DNA from: Melioribacteraceae bacterium
GTDB lineage: Bacteria; Bacteroidota; Ignavibacteria; Ignavibacteriales; Melioribacteraceae
NCBI GenBank assembly: GCA_026983755.1
Contig: JALSTL010000215.1
Location: 1 to 6,261, forward strand
Length of the DNA: 6,261 nucleotides
Direction of reading: 5' to 3'
Part shown: one piece after another, positions 1 through 6,075 of the stretch
How the letters are laid out: every line of letters begins with the position of its first letter
Numbering within the stretch: position 1 is the stretch's first letter
Position numbers and translations under genes: made by a program
Notes under the pieces: model-generated
Seen by the model: the letters and a program-made list of their open reading frames with translations, nothing else
The model's database searches: none
Told to the model about the DNA's origin: nothing

Positions 1-400
1 TAAATTTATTTGAAGTTTTGAAATCTCCAAGTGCTCTGCGTATAGCATCAATTTTAGCAATACCGCCTATTTCCAAATTATCAAGGTCTAAAAATATTCC
101 TTTAATTTTATTATCATTTTTAGCTTTCTTTATTGATTTTATTATATCATTCAAACCGATTTTTTTTTCGAACGAGGGTATAGATGCAAAATTTGTAATA
201 GGAAGAAGTTGTGTTCTTTCGGGAACGGTAAAATCCAATTTTATTTTTAATATTGAATTATTTGAAACGGAAACAGTTCCTCCTCCTTCGATGGAAGAAG
301 CAACAAAGTATGAAATTGTAATAAAAAAGAAAAAGAGCAATATCAATGAAAGGAAAAACCCTAAAACAGAAGCAAGCGTAAATTTAAAAAATTGTTTCAT
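1..400 (-). CDS. sppA: Signal peptide peptidase SppA, N-terminal part (runs off the left edge)
   Basis: Reading leftward from an ATG at 400-398, 133 codons stay open to the window edge. The family is a membrane-anchored serine/lysine protease (S49) that degrades cleaved signal peptides at the cytoplasmic membrane. The start MKQFFKFTLASVLGFF, with one hydrophobic segment at about residues 8-34, matches the Bacteroidota-type SppA anchor. It is followed by the usual sequence: a short Gly-rich turn (39-41), a beta strand LKIKLDF (51-57), VPER (59-62), and a Rossmann-like strand KIKGIFLDLD (98-107) leading into a helix ending LGDFKTSNKF. Full-length long-form members have about 550-620 residues, so roughly three quarters is missing, including the catalytic Lys and Ser; activity cannot be judged. 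Upstream spacing contains only CGGAAA as a poor ribosome site. The gene is divergent from the aromatic fusion gene and has no evident functional link to it. The identification rests on family resemblance recalled from memory. Confidence 0.88.
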   Translation of the reverse strand, partial: MKQFFKFTLASVLGFFLSLILLFFFFITISYFVASSIEGGGTVSVSNNSILKIKLDFTVPERTQLLPITNFASIPSFEKKIGLNDIIKSIKKAKNDNKIKGIFLDLDNLEIGGIAKIDAIRRALGDFKTSNKF

Positions 401-438
401 TTTATATTTCCGAATAAAATTTTATAATTGTATAGTTC

Positions 439-470
439 TAAAATTAAGTAAGTTTTTTCATATCTACAAT
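439..470 (-). promoter_or_regulatory. Candidate Bacteroidota-type promoter for sppA
   Basis: On the minus strand ATTG (470-467) is followed after 20 bases by TAATTTTA (446-439). The primary sigma factor of Bacteroidota uses TTTG, 19-21 bases, then TAnnTTTG; this site has 3 of 4 and 5 of 6 fixed positions at the right spacing. It would give a leader of roughly 30 bases before the ATG at 400. AT-rich DNA throws up such matches by chance, so this is only a candidate. Confidence 0.28.
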
Positions 471-523
471 CAATGAGTAATTATACCGTAAAATGTGGTA
501 TTCATAATTTCTTTTGAAGCTCT

Positions 524-542
524 ATGTAAACCATAATGTAAA
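524..542 (+). repeat. ATGTAAA direct repeat in the divergent intergenic region
   Basis: ATGTAAA occurs at 524-530 and again at 536-542, a period of 12 bases, just over one helical turn. The pair lies directly upstream of the candidate -7 element at 562-569, where a regulator of the aromatic fusion gene could bind. No family of regulator is recognised, and in DNA this AT-rich a 7-base repeat can be chance. Confidence 0.25.
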
Positions 543-561
543 ATTCTTTAATACAATAAAA

Positions 562-569
562 TAATTTTG
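562..569 (+). promoter_or_regulatory. Candidate -7 element (TAATTTTG) for the aromatic fusion gene
   Basis: TAATTTTG fits the Bacteroidota -7 consensus TAnnTTTG at all six fixed positions and lies 37 bases before the ATG at 607, giving a leader of roughly 30 bases. No TTTG is present 19-21 bases upstream; the ATGTAAA repeats occupy that place. The promoter may therefore be weak or activator-dependent, or the match may be fortuitous. Confidence 0.3.
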
Positions 570-606
570 TAAATTCACACCTACTTAAAAAAAATAATAA
601 AGTAAA

Positions 607-2631
607 ATGGCAGAAAAAAAAATCAATAAAATTCGCGAAAATATTAATCAAGTTGATGCGGAAATAATTAAACTTCTTGCCGAACGCAGAAAACTAAGCA
701 AAAAAGTTGTTGAATCGAAAGAAGAAAATGATCAACCTATAAGAGATTTGAATCGTGAAACAAAATTACTGTCGCAAATTATCTCCTTAGGTAAAAAATT
801 CGGATTGGATTCACATTACGTATCAAAAATATTTTATGATATTATAGAAGATTCAATCCGTCTTCAGCAAAAACATTTCCAATCCTCTTTTTTTGATAAC
901 GGTACGGATGTAATTAGAGTTGCAATTCAAGGAATAGAGGGTTCTTACAGTTCATTGGCGGCAAAAAAGTTTTTTGCTCAGTTTGAAAAAGAAATAATTT
1001 TCATAACCAAAAAAAGATTTGACGAAGTTGCCAAAGAAGTTGAAGAAGGAAGAGCCGATTTTGCTTTGCTTCCTATAGAAAACACAACCTCCGGTGGAAT
1101 TAATGAAGTGTACGATTTATTATTACATACCACGCTTTCTATTGTAGGCGAAGAAACTTATAAAGTAAAGCATTGTTTGGTAGGAACAAAAAATTCGTCT
1201 ATTGCTAAACTGAAAAAAATTTATGCCCATTACCAAGCCGCATCTCAATGCGATAAATTTCTTTCCACTTTACCTAATTGCGCAGTTGAATATTTTGCCG
1301 ATACGGCAATGTCCGTACAAAAAATTGCAGCGGAAAATAATCCCGAATTCGGAGCTATTGCTAGTGAAGATGCCGCAAATTTATTTGATGTGAAAATTTT
1401 ACAACGTAAAATTGCAAATCAAGAAGAAAATTACACCAGATTTATTATTTGTTCAAGAAAAGCACAAGATGTCGATTTCAGAATTCCTTCAAAAGTTTCT
1501 TTGGTTATGGCCACTCCTCATATTTCAGGCGCTCTTGTAAAAGCTTTAACTGTTTTTAAAAATCATAATATTAACATGGGTAAGTTGGAATCAAGACCGA
1601 TTCTTGGTAACCCTTGGGAAGAAATGTTTTATGTGGATTTTGACGGCAACATAAAGGATCAAAGAATTCAAGATATGTTAGACGAACTTGGTATTCACAC
1701 AAGGTTTCTAAAGGTTTTGGGATGTTATCCTTCCCGAGATATAACAAAAGCCAAACTTATTCATCTGCATAAAGAAAACAAAGAGACTAATGAACAAAAA
1801 TTTGCAGAGCCTGAACCGAAGAAAAAGAAATCAATAAAAAGAAGTTATAAATTAGCCAGTAGAGAATATAAACCGGAAGATACAATTATTAAGGTGAGAG
1901 ATGTTGAAATTGGCGGTGATAATTTTATTGTAATTGCCGGACCTTGTTCCGTTGAATCACATGATCAAGTTTTTGCTTGTGCCAGAGAAGTAAAAGAAAA
2001 CGGCGGTCGAATTTTAAGAGGCGGATGTTTTAAACCGAGAACTTCTCCTTATAGTTTTCAAGGTATGGGTTTTGAAGGTTTAAACGAACTTGAAGCAGCC
2101 GGTAATAAATACGATTTACCAATCATTACCGAAGTACTTGCACCGGAGCAAGTTTTTGACGTTGCCAAGCAAGCGGACATTCTGCAAATTGGTGCAAGAA
2201 ATATGCAGAACTTTTCTTTATTAAAAGAAGTTGGTAAAACTCACAGACCTGTAATGCTTAAAAGGGGAATGATGTCTTCGATTGATGAATTACTAAATGC
2301 CGCCGAATATATTTTGGCACAAGGAAACAGACAAGTAATTTTATGCGAAAGGGGAATAAGAACTTTTGAAACAACAACAAGAAATACTTTGGATTTGGGC
2401 GTTATTCCTTTCTTAAGAGAAATGACTCATCTTCCCATTATTGTTGATCCTTCTCATGCAATTGGCGTTAGAGATAAAATTACACCTTTGGCAAAAGCCG
2501 CAAAAGTTGTTGGTGCTCATGGAATTATGGTAGAGTTTCATCCCGATCCGCCTTCTGCACTTAGCGATGCTGATCAAGCTTTAACGTTTGAGCAATATAA
2601 AAACTTAATGTCCGAATTGGAAGATTTGTAA
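607..2631 (+). CDS. pheA: Trifunctional chorismate mutase / prephenate dehydratase (ACT) / DAHP synthase fusion
   Basis: This 674-residue cytosolic enzyme would catalyse chorismate to prephenate, prephenate to phenylpyruvate, and PEP plus erythrose 4-phosphate to DAHP. Residues 1-92 are an AroQ mutase aligning with the E. coli P-protein at a one-residue offset; the active-site set R10, R27, K38, D47, R50, E51, S83, Q87 is intact. Residues 103-285 are prephenate dehydratase, with GSYS (112-115), PIENTTSGG (156-164) and the catalytic TRF motif (277-279). Residues 296-376 are an ACT domain with GALV (308-311) and ESRP (328-331), the phenylalanine-binding motifs, so Phe feedback is expected. A Lys/Glu-rich linker (about 381-413) leads to a type I-beta DAHP synthase (414-674): GPCSVES with metal ligand C447, KPRTSPY (476-482), GARN (529-532), LKRG (551-554), and ligands H617, E643, D654. 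The start is the first ATG after an in-frame TAA at 598; no clear Shine-Dalgarno is present. Domain assignment is firm; coupled regulation is inferred. Confidence 0.95.
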   Translation: MAEKKINKIRENINQVDAEIIKLLAERRKLSKKVVESKEENDQPIRDLNRETKLLSQIISLGKKFGLDSHYVSKIFYDIIEDSIRLQQKHFQSSFFDNGTDVIRVAIQGIEGSYSSLAAKKFFAQFEKEIIFITKKRFDEVAKEVEEGRADFALLPIENTTSGGINEVYDLLLHTTLSIVGEETYKVKHCLVGTKNSSIAKLKKIYAHYQAASQCDKFLSTLPNCAVEYFADTAMSVQKIAAENNPEFGAIASEDAANLFDVKILQRKIANQEENYTRFIICSRKAQDVDFRIPSKVSLVMATPHISGALVKALTVFKNHNINMGKLESRPILGNPWEEMFYVDFDGNIKDQRIQDMLDELGIHTRFLKVLGCYPSRDITKAKLIHLHKENKETNEQKFAEPEPKKKKSIKRSYKLASREYKPEDTIIKVRDVEIGGDNFIVIAGPCSVESHDQVFACAREVKENGGRILRGGCFKPRTSPYSFQGMGFEGLNELEAAGNKYDLPIITEVLAPEQVFDVAKQADILQIGARNMQNFSLLKEVGKTHRPVMLKRGMMSSIDELLNAAEYILAQGNRQVILCERGIRTFETTTRNTLDLGVIPFLREMTHLPIIVDPSHAIGVRDKITPLAKAAKVVGAHGIMVEFHPDPPSALSDADQALTFEQYKNLMSELEDL

Positions 2632-2681
2632 AATGAATTAGTAAAAATTATTTAATGTTTAATAATAACTTTGCGAAAGCT

Positions 2682-2704
2682 AAAAAAAATTATCGGATAA
2701 TTTT
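2682..2704 (+). terminator. Possible weak intrinsic terminator or palindrome after the aromatic fusion gene
   Basis: About 50 bases past the stop at 2631, AAAATTATC (2686-2694) is mirrored perfectly by GATAATTTT (2696-2704). This allows an 8-bp stem with a CGG loop, preceded by a run of eight A (2682-2689). The A-tract, stem and T-tract order is what a low-GC intrinsic terminator would show, but the stem is nearly all A-T and the T-run is part of it, so termination would be weak. It could instead be a protein-binding palindrome: its right half TCGGATAA (2693-2700) is repeated at 2711-2718. Confidence 0.35.
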
Positions 2705-2850
2705 ATAATGTCGGATAAATAAACCAATTCAATTTTAATTTTATTATTATCCATATTTCGTGTGGTTTTACTCTTTTTTTTATCATTGTGTAAGTTTACT
2801 GTCAAATCATTTAAATTTATATTGTGATATAGAGCAAATTCTTTTAACTT

Positions 2851-2878
2851 AAAATATTTTAATATTATTAAATATTTT
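2851..2878. repeat. AT-only inverted repeat upstream of the CotH-family gene
   Basis: AAAATATTT (2851-2859) and AAATATTTT (2870-2878) form perfect 9-base arms around a 10-base AT spacer, ending 22 bases before the ATG at 2901. It may be part of the promoter, a leader hairpin, or simply a result of the extreme AT content. Apart from this and the palindrome near 2690, the gap 2632-2900 holds no reading frame or RNA that I can support. Confidence 0.35.
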
Positions 2879-2900
2879 ATAAAAATAAATACGATTCAAG

Positions 2901-5498
2901 ATGATTAAAAAATTTGTTGCCCCTGTTTTATTCTTATTATCTTTTTTATTTTTTTCAAGCAGATTATTTTCTCAGAGTAATACGTTCGATTCTACCGTAT
3001 TTATACAACAAGGCGGTTTTTACGAAAATGAAATTGACGTGGAATTAAATACGGATTACGGAGATATCTATTTCACTACAAACGGTTCGGTTCCGGATTT
3101 AAATTCAAAAGTATATTCCGAACCGATTCCGGTAACGGAAACTACAGTTATACGTGCAAGAGTTTTAATTGACGGAATACTTTCGGATAATACCGAAACA
3201 CATACTTTTTTTATTAACGAAAAAAGTTCTTTACCAATTTTTTCACTAAGTACAAAACCCGAAAATTTTTGGGACCCCGATAGCGGTATTTACGTTGAAG
3301 GAAATAACTATAATCCCGATAGCGTTATAGCCACCGCTAATTTTTGGAAAGATTGGGAAAAACCCATACATGTTGAATTTTATGAAAGCGATAAAAGTTT
3401 AGCTTTTAAACAAGATGCCGGAGTTAAAATTTTCGGTTCTTGGAGTAGAACCAACAGACAAAAATCTTTGGCACTACATGCTAGAGAAGAATACGGAACT
3501 AAAAAATTTTACTATCCGTTATTTCCAGATTCGAAAATTGCAAAGTATAAAAAATTTGTATTGCGTAATTCAGGTACCGATTGGGGTGTTACTATGTTTA
3601 GAGACGGCTTTATGCAAAGTTTAATGAAAAATCAAAATCTGGATATTTTGAATTACAGACCTGCAATTGTTTTTCTCAATGGTAAATATTGGGGAATTCA
3701 TAATATCCGGGAAAAAGTAAGCGATAACTATATCGGAGAGCATTACCCGAATGTTGACAAAGATAATATAGATTTATTAGAAACTTATTCTCTGGTCATT
3801 AGAGGTGATAATAATGACTATCTCTCTCTTTTGGAATTTATAAAAAATAATGATTTATCGGATACGGATTCTTATCGTTATGTTGAAAATAAAATTGATA
3901 TAGATAATTTTATTACTTATGAAGTTTTTGAAATTTTTATTGATAACACGGATTGGCCTGCAAACAATATTAAATTTTGGAAACCTAAAACCAATGATGG
4001 TAAATGGCGTTGGATTTTACTTGATACGGATTTCGGTTTTGATTTGTTTAACAATAATGCTTTTGAACATAATACATTGGATTTTGCTACTTCCACCGAT
4101 ACTACCATAGATTATCCTAATCCTGCTTGGTCAACATTTCTACTCAGAAACCTATTAAAGAACGAGACGTTTAAGAACAAATTTGTTAATAAATTTGCAG
4201 ATTTTAGTAATACAATTTTTCAACCAGAATATTTATTGAATAAAATTGATGAAGTTAAAAATGGAATTGACAGCGAAATAGAAAGACACATTCAAAGATG
4301 GGGAGGTGGTGAAAATGATTACGATGATTGGATTACACAAATAGATGTAATGAAAAATTTTGCAAATAACAGACTATCTTATATTACATCTTATTTTGTG
4401 GATAGATTTAACCTTGAATCTACTAATGAAATAACATTGGATATTTCGGATAAAAATGCAGGGGAAGTTTTTATAAATAATTTAAAAATTGAAAACTTTT
4501 CTTGGTCGGGTAATTACTTTTCCAATATTCCTATTATTCTTAGTGCCAAAGCTAATTCGGGTTACAAATTTGTCGGTTGGGAAGGAGATTATGAATCGGA
4601 CGAAAATAATTTGGAAATTTATATGGATGAAAACAAAAGTATAACCGCCGTTTTCGAAAAGATAAATGACTTTCCCGATATTGTAATAAATGAAATTAAT
4701 TACGATTCCAATCCTAATTTTGATACGGGTGATTGGGTGGAACTTTACAACAATTCGGTGGACGATATTGAAATTTCAAATTGGGTTTTTAAAGATTCAA
4801 AAGATAAACATCAATTTATTATACCGGAAAACATTGTTCTTGCTTCCAATGATTTTATTGTATTATGTAAAGATACATCCGCATTTAAAAATTTGTTTCC
4901 AAATCAAGAAAATTATAACGTTCCTAATTATATTGGTAATTTCGATTTCGGATTAAGCAGTGGCGGAGAATTAATTAGACTATTTGATGCAAACGGAAAT
5001 TTAATAGATAACGTTAGTTACGGTGTTACATCTCCTTGGCCTTCCGAACCTAAAGGGAACGGGGTAACTTTAGAATTAATTAATCCGGATTTGGATAATT
5101 CCAAACCGGAAAATTGGGGAATTTCCAATAACCACGGAACACCCGGAAATGTAAACGATTCTTATGTTTTATCCACAACCAAAAGAACAATATTGTTTAA
5201 GTTTAAACTAAAACAAAATTATCCAAATCCGTTTAATCCTACAACTACAATACAATATACAATACCTAATAGGGAAAAAACGTTTCATTCGGCTTCTCGG
5301 CAAGCACCGGTTCAAAATGTAAAATTAAAAGTGTACAATGTACTTGGACGTGAAGTAACAACGCTTGTTAATAAACAACAAAAACCCGGGGTGTACAAAG
5401 TTACTTTCGATGCTGCTAATCTTTCAAGTGGAATTTATTATTATCGATTAACATCCGGCAATTTTAGTGATGTAAGAAAAATGATTTTATTAAAATGA
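2901..5498 (+). CDS. Secreted CotH-family (atypical kinase fold) protein with lamin-tail and T9SS sorting domains
   Basis: This 865-residue protein is exported. Its signal peptide is residues 1-24 (MIKK, hydrophobic FVAPVLFLLSFLFFSS, then LFS before Q25). Domains in order: a chitobiase/hexosaminidase C-terminal-like beta domain (about 40-107; YFTTNGSVPD); a CotH domain (about 150-500) with GVKIFGSWSRTNRQKSLALH (174-193), LRNSG (221-225), FLNGKYWGIHNIREK (258-272), DWPANNIKFW (351-360) and WRWILLDTDFGF (369-380); a divergent InlB-type repeat (510-587; GYKFVGWEGD, ITAVF); a lamin-tail domain (592-752; VINEINY, DWVELYN); and a type IX sorting domain (about 766-865; QNYPNPFNP, then KLKVYNVLGREV and SSGIYYYRL to MILLK). 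Spore CotH proteins are atypical kinases; by analogy D351 and D375 are the likely catalytic and metal-binding acidic residues, but this is inferred. Most secreted members have unknown substrates. The start is the first ATG after an in-frame TAA at 2886. An extra segment at 790-805 interrupts the sorting domain. Confidence 0.92.
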   Translation: MIKKFVAPVLFLLSFLFFSSRLFSQSNTFDSTVFIQQGGFYENEIDVELNTDYGDIYFTTNGSVPDLNSKVYSEPIPVTETTVIRARVLIDGILSDNTETHTFFINEKSSLPIFSLSTKPENFWDPDSGIYVEGNNYNPDSVIATANFWKDWEKPIHVEFYESDKSLAFKQDAGVKIFGSWSRTNRQKSLALHAREEYGTKKFYYPLFPDSKIAKYKKFVLRNSGTDWGVTMFRDGFMQSLMKNQNLDILNYRPAIVFLNGKYWGIHNIREKVSDNYIGEHYPNVDKDNIDLLETYSLVIRGDNNDYLSLLEFIKNNDLSDTDSYRYVENKIDIDNFITYEVFEIFIDNTDWPANNIKFWKPKTNDGKWRWILLDTDFGFDLFNNNAFEHNTLDFATSTDTTIDYPNPAWSTFLLRNLLKNETFKNKFVNKFADFSNTIFQPEYLLNKIDEVKNGIDSEIERHIQRWGGGENDYDDWITQIDVMKNFANNRLSYITSYFVDRFNLESTNEITLDISDKNAGEVFINNLKIENFSWSGNYFSNIPIILSAKANSGYKFVGWEGDYESDENNLEIYMDENKSITAVFEKINDFPDIVINEINYDSNPNFDTGDWVELYNNSVDDIEISNWVFKDSKDKHQFIIPENIVLASNDFIVLCKDTSAFKNLFPNQENYNVPNYIGNFDFGLSSGGELIRLFDANGNLIDNVSYGVTSPWPSEPKGNGVTLELINPDLDNSKPENWGISNNHGTPGNVNDSYVLSTTKRTILFKFKLKQNYPNPFNPTTTIQYTIPNREKTFHSASRQAPVQNVKLKVYNVLGREVTTLVNKQQKPGVYKVTFDAANLSSGIYYYRLTSGNFSDVRKMILLK

Positions 5499-5517
5499 CG
5501 ATATTATTTTTTTAGTA

Positions 5518-5546
5518 TTTGTTTTATATATACAAAGTTTTTATTT
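5518..5546 (+). terminator. Possible weak terminator between convergent genes
   Basis: The convergent gap between the CotH-family stop (5498) and the beta-barrel stop (5545) contains TTTGT (5518-5522) and ACAAA (5532-5536), a 5-bp stem with a 9-base loop, followed by GTTTTTATTT. A further run of seven or more T lies at about 5507-5513. The stem is short and AT-rich, so this is a weak candidate for ending plus-strand transcription. Confidence 0.22.
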
Positions 5547-6075
5547 ACAAATTATATTTTAATGCCATCATTAAAATGTAATAAGAAGTGTTTGTATTGT
5601 TCAATGTTAAACCATAATCCAAGCCAATTAATATTTTGGTTTTATTACTTAAATTTGTTCCGCCGGAAACGTTAACAGTAAAACCGTAATTCCAAGTATC
5701 AATATCGCTAAAAGTTCTATCGTTTAATAATAAAAGTCCCAAACCTTCTTCAATAAAAAAAATGTTGTTTAGTTGTTGATTGCTTTTTCCGGCAATTGTA
5801 AAACTTTTAATGAAGGGATAGTAACTAATTGTATGATTTTCCAAAAGAATTTTTTCTAATTTTTGTGCATAAGTAAAAGCAAATTCTATTTTATTAAACG
5901 GTTTAAAAGAAGCATTTGTTTCTATAAAAACTTTTCCGGCAAAGGATGTTTGGGAAGGAAGATTGCCCTGAATGTTTCCCAAACCAATTCCACCGCCAAT
6001 TGTAATATTATTAAATTGAGCAAATGTGGAAGAAGTAAAGAAAATAACTAATATGTATATAATATTATGTTTCAT
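5545..6075 (-). CDS. Small predicted outer-membrane beta-barrel protein
   Basis: The product has 176 residues, and no named family is recognised. Residues 1-19 form a signal peptide (MKHN, hydrophobic IIYILVIFFTSS, then TFA before Q20). The mature chain of about 157 residues shows about eight amphipathic stretches separated by polar turns, at about 22-33, 45-54, 62-71, 82-95, 103-117, 128-137, 146-157 and 164-175. These include Gly-rich strands such as ITIGGGIGLG and a final strand YYILMMALKYNL. Length and pattern fit a small eight-stranded barrel of the OmpA/OmpX/OmpW size class in the outer membrane. It has no OmpA-like peptidoglycan domain and no sorting domain. The ATG at 6075-6073 begins a proper signal peptide; its leader, ACAAATATAA, is A-rich without a Shine-Dalgarno. 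It is convergent with the CotH-family gene, 46 bases apart, and its function is unknown. Confidence 0.82.
   Translation of the reverse strand: MKHNIIYILVIFFTSSTFAQFNNITIGGGIGLGNIQGNLPSQTSFAGKVFIETNASFKPFNKIEFAFTYAQKLEKILLENHTISYYPFIKSFTIAGKSNQQLNNIFFIEEGLGLLLLNDRTFSDIDTWNYGFTVNVSGGTNLSNKTKILIGLDYGLTLNNTNTSYYILMMALKYNL

Noticed and set aside
18..476. Plus-strand open frame of 152 codons at the left end
   Set aside because: It lies antisense to the sppA start, which has a membrane anchor and recognisable family sequence. The plus-strand frame gives a Ser/Ile/Phe/Lys-rich protein with no family resemblance and extends across the likely promoter region.
1747..1850. Possibility that the long aromatic frame is two adjacent genes with a misread junction
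   Set aside because: The frame is continuous from PheA through the linker into DAHP synthase, with no stop, no internal start preceded by a ribosome site, and linker residues just before the barrel that resemble a known DAHP synthase connector. A true fusion is the simpler reading.
2632..2900. Possible small RNA or riboswitch in the gap before the CotH-family gene
   Set aside because: Only A-T-dominated palindromes are visible; no GC-supported helices or known aptamer motifs were seen.
3415..3624. Plus-strand frame of 69 codons inside the CotH-family gene
   Set aside because: It is an out-of-frame shadow within the most conserved part of the CotH domain and has no ribosome site or recognisable product.
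3917..4110. Overlapping 63-codon frames on both strands inside the CotH-family gene
   Set aside because: Both are shadows over the conserved DWPANN to DTDFGF segment and have biased, low-information composition.
4690..4956. Plus-strand frame of 88 codons inside the lamin-tail region
   Set aside because: It is an out-of-frame shadow made largely of Ile, Leu and Lys from AT-rich codons, while the main frame there encodes a clear lamin-tail domain.
5863..6051. Plus-strand frame of 62 codons opposite the beta-barrel gene
   Set aside because: It is antisense to the signal peptide and first strands of the beta-barrel protein and has no features of its own.
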